DNA of 64,000 nt. It comes from DASQEH01 sp038237745 (lineage in GTDB: Bacteria > Actinomycetota > Actinomycetes > Propionibacteriales > Nocardioidaceae). Position 1 is the stretch's first letter. Every line of letters starts with the position of its first letter. The DNA is taken from positions 78,112 to 142,111 of the forward strand of contig JBBRYJ010000008.1 of assembly GCA_038237745.1 (NCBI GenBank), written 5' to 3'. The notes below the pieces were generated by a model that saw only the letters and a program-made list of their open reading frames with translations, was not told the DNA's origin and did no database searches. Both the position numbers and the translations under genes were made by a program. Shown piece after piece: positions 8,800 to 17,220 of the stretch.

Positions 8800-9693
8800 T
8801 CAGCCCCACGCGCCACCGAAAGCCGCGTCGGTGTTGGCCGCGATCGCCCCGCAGAGATCTGCGAGGTCATCGCCGCGCACCTCGGCCATCGCACGCACCG
8901 TCAGCGGGATGAGGTACGACGAGTTCGGTCGTCCCCGATACGGCGTCGGGGTAAGGAACGGCGCGTCGGTCTCGACGAGGATCCGGTCGATCGGAGCCAG
9001 ACGAAGGGCGTCACGCAGGGGCTCGGCGTTCTTGAAGGTCACCGTCCCGGCGAACGACAGGTAGGCACCTCGGTGCAGGCAGCGCTCGGCGAAGCCGGCG
9101 TCACCAGAGAAGCAGTGTAAGACGGTCCGTGCCGGGGTCCCCTGCTCGTCGAGCATCGCGAGTACGTCGTCGTGGGCGTCGCGGTCGTGGATGACGAGCG
9201 TCTTGTCATGCGCATGAGCAAGCGCGATGTGCGCCGCGAAGGAACGTCGTTGCGCAGCGACGCCCTCAGCCCCGGTGCGGAAGAAGTCGAGCCCGGTCTC
9301 GCCGACCGCCCGCACCCGCGGACTCGACACCACGAGCCGCTCGATCCCTGCCAGCGCATCGTCGAGCCGACCGGCATCCTCCAGCTTCGGTGCTTCGTTC
9401 GGGTGGATGGCGACACCTGCGACGATGGCCGCGAAGCGGTCGGCCGTCTCCACCGCCCAGGCGGCGCCGGGCAGGTCACAGCCGATCTGAACGATCCGAT
9501 CGACGCCGACGCTCCTCGACATCTCGAGCGCTTCAGCAGGATCGAGCCAATGCTCGCCGTCGTCGATGTCGAGATGGCAGTGGTTGTCCACGACCGCTAC
9601 CGGAAGCGGCTCCGGCAACGGCGGACGGCTCAGGTCTCGAGAGCCGACGACGCCGGGGTCACGCTTCTCACGCGAACGCAGCGGACCCGTCAC
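8800..9693 (-). CDS. tatD: TatD-family metal-dependent hydrolase (DNase-like)
   Basis: A 297-residue amidohydrolase-fold enzyme of the TatD family, typically a divalent-metal 3'-5' exonuclease. Ligand motifs appear in order: DNHCHLD, IHPNEA, VGETGLDFFR, LVIHDRDAHDD, LHCFSGD and VETDAPFLTP. The start is GTG 9693. The metG stop TGA overlaps it in the 4-nt GTGA arrangement, so it is translationally coupled to metG. Longer open-frame residues (to 9843) lie inside metG and are not family-like. metG-tatD pairs are widespread in Gram-positive bacteria. Confidence 0.95.
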   Translation of the reverse strand: MTGPLRSREKRDPGVVGSRDLSRPPLPEPLPVAVVDNHCHLDIDDGEHWLDPAEALEMSRSVGVDRIVQIGCDLPGAAWAVETADRFAAIVAGVAIHPNEAPKLEDAGRLDDALAGIERLVVSSPRVRAVGETGLDFFRTGAEGVAAQRRSFAAHIALAHAHDKTLVIHDRDAHDDVLAMLDEQGTPARTVLHCFSGDAGFAERCLHRGAYLSFAGTVTFKNAEPLRDALRLAPIDRILVETDAPFLTPTPYRGRPNSSYLIPLTVRAMAEVRGDDLADLCGAIAANTDAAFGGAWG

Positions 9694-11267
9694 GTCGCCT
9701 CGTCGAGACGAGGGAACAGTGCCGGGCCCTTCGTCATCCTGACACCGGCCGGCAGCAACCCCCACCGCCCGGCTGCATCGATGCGCTGCCCAGCCAGGTC
9801 GCCGATCTCTGTCGCACCGAGGGACTCCCAGAGCGCGGCACACGTCTTCGGCATGACCGCGTTATGGAGCACGGCTACCGCGCGCAGCGACTCAGCCGCC
9901 GCATAGAGGATGGTCGGCAACCTGCCCCTGTCGGCCTCGGACGCGTCCTTGGCCAGCTTCCAAGGCTCCTGCTCGGTGAGATAGCCGTTGACGGTGCTGA
10001 CGAACTCCGCCGTGGCGGAGATCGCCTCGTGAATCGCGAGCTGGCCCATCGCCGCATCCGCGTTCTCGACGGTGGCTTCGAGTGCGGCAGCCAGTGCGTG
10101 CTCTGCTGGCCCGGAGGATCCGGGTTGCGGGAGGATCCCGTCGTAGTACCTGCCCACCATGGCCGTGACACGCGAGGCCAGGTTGCCGAGCCCGTTGGCG
10201 AGCTCGTTGGTGTAGACCGCGCTCATGTGCTCCCAGGAGAAGCTTCCGTCGGAGCCGAACTGGATGGTCTTCGAGAAGTAGTAGCGGTATGCGTCGGAGC
10301 CGAAGTGGCTGGTGACGACCTCGGGCGCGATTGCTGTGGCCTTTGACTTGCTCATCTTCTCGCCGCCGACGAGGAGCCAGCCATGGGCGAAGACCTGATG
10401 CGGTACGTCAAGGCCCGCAGCCATCAGCATCGCCGGCCAGATCACCGCGTGGAAGCGCAGGATGTCCTTGCCGACAAGGTGCACGTCTGCCGGCCATAAG
10501 GTCGCGAACCGCTCCGGGTCCGTCCCGTATCCCGCCGCCGTGACGTAGTTGAGCAGCGCGTCGATCCACACGTAGAGCACCTGCGACTCGTCCCACGGGA
10601 CCTTGATGCCCCAGTCGAACGTCGAGCGGCTGATCGAGAGGTCGTCGAGACCTTGCGTGACGAAGGAGACGACCTCGTTCCGTGCGGAGTCGGGCTGGAC
10701 GAAGCCGGGCCGTTCCGCGTAGAGGGCTAGCAGCCGGTCGGCATACTTGGACATCGAGAAGAAGTAGTTGCTCTCGCTGACTGTCTCCACGGGCGTCTTG
10801 TGAATCGGGCAGCACTCGACACCGTCGATGATCACGAGTTCGGCCGGCAGCTTGAACTCCTCGCAACCTACGCAGTACGGCCCTTCGTACCGGCCTTCGT
10901 AGACGTCGCCGGACTCGTGAAGCCGCCGCCAGAACTGTTGCACGCGCTCCTTGTGGTCGGGCTGGGTGGTGCGGACGAACTGGTCGTTGGCCACGTCGAT
11001 CGTGTCGAGGACGGGTTTCCACGCCGCCTCCACCAAGTGGTCTGTCCACTCCTGCGGCGACTGGCCGTGCTCTGCGGCCGCGCGCATCACCTTCTGCCCG
11101 TGCTCGTCGGTGCCGGTGAGGAACCAGACCTCTTCGCCGCGTTGTCGGTGCCATCGCGTCAGGACGTCGCCGGCAACAGTCGTGTACGCGCTGCCGATCG
11201 ACGGTGCGGCGGTGACGTAGTAGATCGGAGTGGTGACGTAGTACGCCTTGGTGGAGGAGTCGACCAT
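9690..11267 (-). CDS. metG: Methionyl-tRNA synthetase with altered HIGH motif
   Basis: Charges tRNA-Met with methionine. The class I catalytic domain, the FLTGTDEHGQK block, the knuckle pair (CVGCEEFK and CCPIH) and KMSKS (residues 304-308) are all present, and the length (525 aa) is normal. The HIGH signature is not: residues 23-26 read SIGS, so both histidines are serine, inside an otherwise normal context (PIYYVTAAP before, AYTTVAGDVLTRW after). I re-read the codons on the minus strand and the change is real in this sequence. Since a cell normally has one metG and the rest is well preserved, it is probably functional. A TAGGAT box 7 nt before the ATG suggests a leaderless mRNA. Confidence 0.96.
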   Translation of the reverse strand: MVDSSTKAYYVTTPIYYVTAAPSIGSAYTTVAGDVLTRWHRQRGEEVWFLTGTDEHGQKVMRAAAEHGQSPQEWTDHLVEAAWKPVLDTIDVANDQFVRTTQPDHKERVQQFWRRLHESGDVYEGRYEGPYCVGCEEFKLPAELVIIDGVECCPIHKTPVETVSESNYFFSMSKYADRLLALYAERPGFVQPDSARNEVVSFVTQGLDDLSISRSTFDWGIKVPWDESQVLYVWIDALLNYVTAAGYGTDPERFATLWPADVHLVGKDILRFHAVIWPAMLMAAGLDVPHQVFAHGWLLVGGEKMSKSKATAIAPEVVTSHFGSDAYRYYFSKTIQFGSDGSFSWEHMSAVYTNELANGLGNLASRVTAMVGRYYDGILPQPGSSGPAEHALAAALEATVENADAAMGQLAIHEAISATAEFVSTVNGYLTEQEPWKLAKDASEADRGRLPTILYAAAESLRAVAVLHNAVMPKTCAALWESLGATEIGDLAGQRIDAAGRWGLLPAGVRMTKGPALFPRLDEAT

Positions 11268-11274
11268 AGTCTCG

Positions 11275-11280
11275 ATCCTA
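11275..11280 (-). promoter_or_regulatory. Putative -10 box (TAGGAT) for leaderless metG-tatD mRNA
   Basis: TAGGAT lies 7 nt before the metG ATG on the minus strand, leaving no space for a normal leader. It fits the pattern seen at other genes here. Confidence 0.5.
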
Positions 11281-11704
11281 GAGTCGCACTCTCCAGGCGG
11301 CCGATTGTCCGAAAGCGGCGGCCGGCCATCGCGACTGGTCTACTGCCGGTGTGGCGACGAATGCCACTTCGCACACCTGTGAATCGTTCTCGGGCACTGG
11401 CGAGGCGGTTGAGGGTTATGCGACACTCGTCCCAAACCGGGGGCCCACGACTCATGGCGAGGTGACCGTGATGGCCGACCACCCGGTCACCCAAGGCAAT
11501 CGGGGGTTGTTCGACCAGGTGGCGCCCGGCGTATGCTGACCGTTCACATGTCGCTTGTAACGTCCACCTCATGCCGACTGCCCCGACAGGCGATCCCGCA
11601 CATCTCAGCGGTTGCCCCGTATCACCTCGCCTGCGGCACTGGGTCGATAGAGTTCGGGCTTCGCGACCAGACCAGTGAAGCTCAACCCAGTAGGTGAGGT
11701 TCCA
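11281..11704. other. Intergenic region between metG and sulfotransferase
   Basis: About 420 nt with no gene I can support. A 62-codon plus-strand frame at 11351-11539 lacks family resemblance, and a long minus-strand frame is the shadow of the sulfotransferase. It presumably holds promoters for both divergent genes. I see no clear hairpin or known RNA. Confidence 0.4.
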
Positions 11705-12664
11705 GTGCAGCAGGCTGTGATGCCAGTTCTCCCAGACGCCTATATCATCGGTGCGCCCAAAGCCGGCACCACGAGCTTGGCAGCCTGGCTCGGTGAGCAC
11801 CCCGACGGCTTCATGTCGACACCGAAGGAGCCCTTCTACTGGGCTTCCGATTACCCCAAGCTGAGAGCCCACTACGGCTTCGCCACGCAGAAGGCCTACT
11901 CGTGCCTGTTCGACAACCCGAGGTCGCACGCTGCAACGCTGCGGGCTGAGGGTTCGACGGTCTACCTGTACTCCCAAACGGCGGTTACCGACATTCTCGG
12001 GGCCGTACCGCATGCCCGGTTCGTCGTGTGCCTCCGCAACCCGGCCGACCTTCTCGCGTCCTACCACCGGACCCAGGTCGTGACTCTGAACGACCACGAG
12101 ACGGACTTCGGGCGAGCGTGGAGGCTCCGGTCTTCTGGGTCCCTGAAGTCAGCCGACCCCATCGACCCGAAGCTGGTGGACTATCCGATGGTCGGTCGCC
12201 TCGGTGCTGCCGTTCAACACCTGCTCGGCATCGTCCCCCGCGAGCGCATCCACTTCGTCTTCTTCGAAGACCTGGTCAGCAGCTCCGCAGCCGTCTGGCA
12301 CGACCTCACCGACTTCCTGGGTCTGCCGGGAGACGGACGCCAGAACTTCAGCCCGCAGAACCCCAGCAGGAGCATGTACAGATCTCGCCTGCTGCGCGAG
12401 GCACTGCACCGACCGCCCGCAGTCGTCGCAGCACCGGTTCGGGCTATCCGCCAGTGGTCACGCGAGAGCGACAGCCACGTCGTGCAGCAGCTGAAGCGAG
12501 CCACCTGGCGACCTGCGGCGAAGCCTACGTTGTCGACGCAGCTTCGCCAGGAGCTCGTGAGCTTCTTCGCCGACGATGTACGCCTCCTGGGCGAGCTGCT
12601 CGGCCGAGACCTTCAGGCGTGGACCGAGCTACCCAGCCGCACGGGGGCCCGCGCGACGTCGTAG
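11705..12664 (+). CDS. Sulfotransferase-family protein (PAPS-dependent)
   Basis: The protein begins with the 5'-phosphosulfate loop (IIGAPKAGTTSLAAWL) and later has a 3'-phosphate-binding strand (RFVVCLRNPADLLASYHRT). It resembles heparan/tyrosine-type sulfotransferases rather than Stf0. I prefer GTG 11705, with GAGG 5 nt upstream, giving 319 aa; GTG 11675 is ten codons longer. No membrane segment is evident. It stands alone, converging with rsmI 8 nt away, and no PAPS synthesis or polysaccharide genes lie beside it, so the acceptor is unknown. Such orphan genes are often accessory in actinobacteria. Confidence 0.85.
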   Translation: MQQAVMPVLPDAYIIGAPKAGTTSLAAWLGEHPDGFMSTPKEPFYWASDYPKLRAHYGFATQKAYSCLFDNPRSHAATLRAEGSTVYLYSQTAVTDILGAVPHARFVVCLRNPADLLASYHRTQVVTLNDHETDFGRAWRLRSSGSLKSADPIDPKLVDYPMVGRLGAAVQHLLGIVPRERIHFVFFEDLVSSSAAVWHDLTDFLGLPGDGRQNFSPQNPSRSMYRSRLLREALHRPPAVVAAPVRAIRQWSRESDSHVVQQLKRATWRPAAKPTLSTQLRQELVSFFADDVRLLGELLGRDLQAWTELPSRTGARATS

Positions 12665-12672
12665 CGACGACG

Positions 12673-13503
12673 TCAGCGGCTGACACTATGCGCCGCGCCG
12701 TAGACCACCCTTCGCGGCACCCCGGTGTCTCTCACCACCGCGTTGACGGCGTCTCTGCGCGACATGCCGGACGTGACCGCCTCGTCGACGAGCCGACCCA
12801 GCTCCTCTCGGTCGAACTGAACGACAGGCGCCATCCATCCCGAGACGACGACGGTGACCTCCCCTCGCACCCCGTCCTCCGCCCACGCGGCCAGCTCGGC
12901 TAGGCCTCCGCGGCGCACCTCCTCGTACGTCTTCGTCAACTCCCGGCACACGGCTGCGGCGCGGTCCTCGCCGAACGCCGCTGCCATCGACCGGAGCGCG
13001 CCCGAGGTGCGACGCGGCGACTCGAAGAAGACCATCGTGCGAGGCTCGCGCCCCAGATCTGACAGGCGGCGGTCGCGCTCACGCGGCTTCCTCGGGAGAA
13101 ATCCCTCGAAGCAGAAGCGGTCCACGGGCAGTCCCGAGACGGCGAGCGCGGCCAGGACAGCGGACGGCCCGGGCACCGCCGTCACGTCGACCCCCGCTGC
13201 GACGGCGGCGATCACCAGCCGGTAGCCGGGGTCGGACACACTGGGTGTACCGGCGTCGGTCACGAGGACGACCCGCTGTCCCGCGCGAAGCGCCTCGACC
13301 AGCTGGGTCGTCCGCTCGACCTCGTTACCGTCGAAGTACGACACGACCCGACCCCTGATCTCCAGGCCGAGCTCAGACGTCAGCCGCCGCAGGCGGCGGG
13401 TGTCCTCGGCGGCGATCACGTCGGCGCCGGCAATCTCAGCCATGAGACGGGCGGACGCGTCGTCGGAGCAGCCGATCGGCGTCGCAGCCACCACCAGCGT
13501 CAT
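12673..13503 (-). CDS. rsmI: 16S rRNA 2'-O-ribose C1402 methyltransferase RsmI
   Basis: SAM-dependent TP-methylase-fold enzyme that modifies C1402 in the ribosomal P site. Motifs include VVAATPIGCSDDAS, the pocket AEDTRRLRRL, VLVTDAGTPSVSDPGYRLV, AVPGPSAVLAALAVSGLP and FEGFLPRK. The PIGN of most relatives reads PIGC here. Length 276 aa is normal. It is divergent from the mannosyltransferase, 31 nt away, the standard actinobacterial arrangement. Confidence 0.96.
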   Translation of the reverse strand: MTLVVAATPIGCSDDASARLMAEIAGADVIAAEDTRRLRRLTSELGLEIRGRVVSYFDGNEVERTTQLVEALRAGQRVVLVTDAGTPSVSDPGYRLVIAAVAAGVDVTAVPGPSAVLAALAVSGLPVDRFCFEGFLPRKPRERDRRLSDLGREPRTMVFFESPRRTSGALRSMAAAFGEDRAAAVCRELTKTYEEVRRGGLAELAAWAEDGVRGEVTVVVSGWMAPVVQFDREELGRLVDEAVTSGMSRRDAVNAVVRDTGVPRRVVYGAAHSVSR

Positions 13504-13534
13504 GGCCGCATTGTCTCAGGACCGGAACCGTACG

Positions 13535-15286
13535 ATGGCGTCCGTGTCGTCCGTCGCCCGCGAAGCGAACGCCCCCCAAGTTTCGCCGCACGGCGCGCTG
13601 GCGCTCCTCGGAAGCACGGTCACCGGTGAGCCGCTACCGCGCATGCGCAGGCGCCTTACCCCGCCGTCGTTCAGGAGCGACCCGGTCTGGGGCTGGCTGG
13701 CTCCGATCATCGTCTGCCTGCTCTCGGGCATCCTGCAGTTCTGGAACATCACCACACCGCACGACATCACGTTCGACGAGACGTACTACGCGAAGGATGC
13801 CTACTCACTGCTGGTGAGGCACTATGCGAGCAACTTCGTCAACGACGGCAACGCCGACAACGGCAGCGAGGCCGACAAGATCATCAACGCGGGGTCGACA
13901 AAGGGCATCTTCGCGGACGGCGCCAGCGAGGTCGTCCATCCCGAGGTCGGCAAATGGATGATCGCGGCCGGCGAGTGGATGTTCGGTATGAACCCTCTGG
14001 GCTGGCGCTTCTCGCCGGCCTTGATCGGCACGCTGATGGTGCTCGTCATGTGCAGGCTCGTACGGCGCCTGACCGGCTCGACGCTGCTGGGCTGCGTCGC
14101 GGGGGTGTTGCTCAGCCTCGACGGCCTCCACTTCGTGATGTCGCGGATCGCGCTGCTAGACATCTTCCTGGCTTTCTGGCTGCTGTGCGCTGTGCACTGC
14201 GTGGTGGCGGACCGCGACTGGGCGAGAGCACGTTTCGCGCGTCGCTACGAGACGTCACCGCAGCGCGGACGCCTCGACTTCGGGCCGGTCCGCGGGTTCC
14301 TGCTGCGGCCATGGCGGATCGCGGCTGGCGTGTGCTTCGGCCTCGCCTGCGGGACCAAGTGGAGCGCGATCTTCGTCGTCGCCGGGTTCGGACTCCTCGT
14401 ATGGGCCTGGGACTCGGGGATGCGGCGTGCCGCCGGGGTGCGCTGGGCCCCGCTGAAGTCCCTGGTGGTGGACGCCATACCGTCGCTCTTCTCGGTCGTG
14501 CTGGTCGGCCTTGTCGTGTACATCTGCACGTGGATGGCTTTCCTCACCCATGCCCAGAAGTTCGAGGACGCGTTCGGGCAAGCCTCCGACGCCAACGACT
14601 GGACCTGGAGCTCGGTGGACGACCACCCGGACAACGCCATCGAAGGCGTCGCCCACGACCTCGACATCTTGTGGAACTACCACAAAGAGATCTACATGTT
14701 CCACACCGGCGACTACCTCGCCTCGCAGTACCACCCCTGGCAGTCAAGCCCGGGGGGGTGGCTGCTCCTCAGCCGGCCGATCGTGTTCGCCGTCGAGTCG
14801 GGGGACCAGATCCCCAACTGTCCGAGCACCGAAGGGTGCGTGCGCGAGATCGTCGCGCTGGGCAACCCGGTGCTCTGGTGGGGAGGTGTCGGGGCCCTGT
14901 TCGTCGGCCTGGGGCTGTGGCTGTCCCGCCGCGACTGGCGCTTCGGGATCGCTATCGTGGGAGTGCTCGCCACCTGGCTTCCCTGGTTCCGGTATGCCAA
15001 CCGGCAGATCTTCTTCTACTACGGCGTCTCGATCATCCCCTTCACGATCATCGGCGTGACGCTGCTCTTGGGGAGAGTCCTGGGCAGAGCGGATGCGCCG
15101 TACAGGAGACGGTTGATCGGAGCGATCAGTGCTGCGACGTTCGTCGTCGCCGTGGCCGCCTGCTTCGCCTACTTCTATCCCGTGTTGAGCGACCACATCC
15201 TTCCCCTCGACGACTGGCGTCAGCGGATCTGGCTGACCTACTGGAACAAGACCGTGCCGGCACCGGGATCCTTCAGCTCACAGTGA
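13535..15286 (+). CDS. pmt: Dolichyl-phosphate-mannose--protein mannosyltransferase (PMT family)
   Basis: Polytopic membrane glycosyltransferase that moves mannose from a polyprenyl carrier to Ser/Thr of exported proteins (GT39). The acidic pair of the first loop is seen in DITFDETYYAKDAYSLL, and HPEVGKWMIAAGEWMFG and LDGLHFVMSRIALLDIFLAFW are also typical. About ten hydrophobic segments follow, ending with YFYPVLSDHILPLDDW. ATG 13535 gives 583 aa. A TACGAT box at 13531-13536 followed 7 nt later by GTG 13544 would suit a leaderless start three codons further in. The frame open to 13400 crosses rsmI and is not real. Confidence 0.93.
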   Translation: MASVSSVAREANAPQVSPHGALALLGSTVTGEPLPRMRRRLTPPSFRSDPVWGWLAPIIVCLLSGILQFWNITTPHDITFDETYYAKDAYSLLVRHYASNFVNDGNADNGSEADKIINAGSTKGIFADGASEVVHPEVGKWMIAAGEWMFGMNPLGWRFSPALIGTLMVLVMCRLVRRLTGSTLLGCVAGVLLSLDGLHFVMSRIALLDIFLAFWLLCAVHCVVADRDWARARFARRYETSPQRGRLDFGPVRGFLLRPWRIAAGVCFGLACGTKWSAIFVVAGFGLLVWAWDSGMRRAAGVRWAPLKSLVVDAIPSLFSVVLVGLVVYICTWMAFLTHAQKFEDAFGQASDANDWTWSSVDDHPDNAIEGVAHDLDILWNYHKEIYMFHTGDYLASQYHPWQSSPGGWLLLSRPIVFAVESGDQIPNCPSTEGCVREIVALGNPVLWWGGVGALFVGLGLWLSRRDWRFGIAIVGVLATWLPWFRYANRQIFFYYGVSIIPFTIIGVTLLLGRVLGRADAPYRRRLIGAISAATFVVAVAACFAYFYPVLSDHILPLDDWRQRIWLTYWNKTVPAPGSFSSQ

Positions 15287-15334
15287 CGTCGGGTCGTGCC
15301 GGGGCTACCCGCGGGGCGCACACCGACTTGCAGA

Positions 15335-15349
15335 TGACAATCGTTCTCA
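15335..15349. promoter_or_regulatory. Zur box upstream of the zinc uptake operon
   Basis: TGACAATCGTTCTCA is a dyad matching the AT-rich zinc-uptake repressor operator of actinobacteria, TGA-N-AAT-style arms. It lies 7 nt before a TAAGAT -10 box, so Zur-Zn bound here would block RNA polymerase. The operon's last gene encodes Zur, giving an autoregulatory loop. Confidence 0.85.
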
Positions 15350-15356
15350 TCCTCAG

Positions 15357-15362
15357 TAAGAT
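15357..15362 (+). promoter_or_regulatory. -10 box (TAAGAT) of the zinc operon
   Basis: TAAGAT sits just downstream of the Zur box, about 57 nt before the znuA ATG. This leaves a short leader with a GAGG ribosome-binding site. Confidence 0.6.
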
Positions 15363-15418
15363 GGACGTGTCCTGTCTCGTTTCCCCCGCCTCCTCCGGCA
15401 CTCAGACTCGAGGTGACC

Positions 15419-16330
15419 ATGGCTGTCTCGGCTCGTGCTGCCGGGCTGTTCCTGGCGGTGTCGACTGTCTGCGCCTCGATCACCGGCTGCGGCTCGCCGA
15501 CGGCCAGCGCGAGCAAGGCCGACGTGACCGTCGTGGCGTCGACGGATGTCTGGGGTGACATCGCCTCGACGGTAGGCGGCCCCGGCGTGAAGGTGACGTC
15601 CTTCCTCTCGTCACCTGACCAGAACCCGCACTCGTACGAGGCCAGCTCACGCAACGTACTCACGATCTCCGAGGCGGACGTCGTGATCGAGAACGGCGGA
15701 GGGTACGACGACTTCATGGGCCGGTTGGTGGCCGCCAGCGACAGCCACCCCGCAGTCCTCGACGCGGTCGAAGTCTCGGGGGTGAGCACTCCCTCGGACG
15801 GTTCCCTGAACGAGCACATCTGGTACGACCTTCAGGCCGCTGAACAGGTGGCGACCCGGATGGCGGCCGCGTTCGGCGACGCGGACCCGGCGCATGTCCA
15901 GCGCTACCTGGACAACGCTCGTGCTTTCGCGGCGTCGGTCGAGCCGCTCGTGGCTCGCGAAGCCGCCCTGCGTCGCCGACTCGGTGGCCTCAACGTCGGC
16001 GTCACTGAGCCAGTGCCGCTGTACATGCTCGACGCCATCGGCGTCCATGACCTCACACCGGAGCCGTTCATGGCTGCCGTGGAGACCGGAGACGAGGTGT
16101 CCGTGTCGGTGCTCGACGAGACGCTGAAGCTTTACACGGAGCATCGGGTCGCGGCTCTCGTCTACAACGAGCAGACGACCGGCGTGTTGACCGACCGAGT
16201 GCTCGCGGCTGCGAAGGACTCGGGAACGCCTGCCGTCGGTGTCACCGAGACGCTTCCCGAGGGTACCGACTACGTCTCCTGGATGGCCGACAACCTGGAC
16301 CGTCTCGACTCAGCGCTGAGCAGCGGATGA
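15419..16330 (+). CDS. znuA: Zinc ABC transporter substrate-binding lipoprotein
   Basis: Extracytoplasmic zinc-binding protein of the SBP_bac_9 family. A signal peptide ends in a lipobox (ASITGC, lipidated Cys at residue 24). Likely metal ligands are the His of QNPHSYEAS and of NEHIWYDL. The third site reads TEPVPLYMLDAIG, in the form common in actinobacterial members. It lacks the long His-rich loop of proteobacterial ZnuA. ATG 15419 is preferred because GAGG stands 5 nt before it; GTG 15413 overlaps that site. The protein is 303 aa. First gene of a four-gene operon with 4-nt overlaps. Confidence 0.93.
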   Translation: MAVSARAAGLFLAVSTVCASITGCGSPTASASKADVTVVASTDVWGDIASTVGGPGVKVTSFLSSPDQNPHSYEASSRNVLTISEADVVIENGGGYDDFMGRLVAASDSHPAVLDAVEVSGVSTPSDGSLNEHIWYDLQAAEQVATRMAAAFGDADPAHVQRYLDNARAFAASVEPLVAREAALRRRLGGLNVGVTEPVPLYMLDAIGVHDLTPEPFMAAVETGDEVSVSVLDETLKLYTEHRVAALVYNEQTTGVLTDRVLAAAKDSGTPAVGVTETLPEGTDYVSWMADNLDRLDSALSSG

Positions 16331-17220
16331 GACAACCCCTGGCACAGGCGGCGGTCTCGGCCGCGACCCCCACTCCCCCGGCAGCGACACCAGCCGGCCG
16401 GGTAGTCCCTGCCCTCCGAATGTCGGGGGCGTCGCTGGCCTACGGGGACCGAAAGTTGTGGTCCGGTCTCGACCTCACAGTCGAGCCGGGTGAGTTTCTC
16501 GCGGTGCTCGGCCCGAACGGCACCGGCAAGACGAGTCTGCTCAAGGTGCTGCTCGGCCTCACCCCCCTCACGTCGGGAACCAGCGAGGTAGATGGGCGGT
16601 CACTGCGAAGGGGCAACCCCGACATCGGCTACATACCCCAGCACAGCGGCTTCGACGCCGATGTGCCGCTTCGGGCGCGTGACCTGGTGCGGCTCGGTAT
16701 CGACGGGCACCACTGGGGCGTGGGGCTGCCTCGTCCCGCCCGGCGGCGCCGGGTTGACGAGCTGCTGCGCCAGGTCCGCGCCACGGAGTACGCCAACGTG
16801 CCGGTCGGGCATCTCTCCGGCGGTGAGCAGCAGCGACTCCGGGTCGCTCAGGCGATGGCCACGGAGCCGCGTCTGCTGCTGTGTGACGAGCCCCTGCTCT
16901 CTCTCGACCTTCACCACCAGCGGCTGGTCGTGGAGCTCATCGACGCCCGTCGTCGAGACCACCACACGGCGGTGCTCTTCGTGACCCACGAGATCAACCC
17001 GGTGCTGCCGCTCGTCGACCGGGTCCTCTACATCATCGATGGTGCCTTCCGTCTCGGCACGCCCGATGAGGTCATGACCACGAGCGTGCTCTCGGAGCTC
17101 TACGGAGCCCCCGTCGAGGTGATCCGCCGCGACGACCGACTGGTCGTGATCGGATCGTCCGACGAGGCGGTCCACCACCACGCCGACGACCACCAGCACC
17201 CTCACCGGGGACGCCGATGA
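16327..17220 (+). CDS. znuC: Zinc ABC transporter ATP-binding protein
   Basis: The 297-residue ATPase has Walker A GPNGTGKTS, the Q-loop IGYIPQHSGFD, signature HLSGGEQQRLRVAQA, Walker B LLLCDEP and switch His FVTHEI. The C-terminus is rich in His (HHHADDHQHPH), which may bind zinc. The ATG start overlaps the znuA stop (ATGA). An N-terminal Ala/Pro-rich stretch of about 25 residues precedes the domain. Confidence 0.95.
   Translation: MRQPLAQAAVSAATPTPPAATPAGRVVPALRMSGASLAYGDRKLWSGLDLTVEPGEFLAVLGPNGTGKTSLLKVLLGLTPLTSGTSEVDGRSLRRGNPDIGYIPQHSGFDADVPLRARDLVRLGIDGHHWGVGLPRPARRRRVDELLRQVRATEYANVPVGHLSGGEQQRLRVAQAMATEPRLLLCDEPLLSLDLHHQRLVVELIDARRRDHHTAVLFVTHEINPVLPLVDRVLYIIDGAFRLGTPDEVMTTSVLSELYGAPVEVIRRDDRLVVIGSSDEAVHHHADDHQHPHRGRR

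Noticed and set aside
11351..11539. 62-codon frame between metG and the sulfotransferase
   Set aside because: No ribosome-binding site or family resemblance, and no coding bias I can trust.
13400..13534. Longer start for the mannosyltransferase
   Set aside because: The extra codons overlap the rsmI gene on the other strand and lack family similarity.
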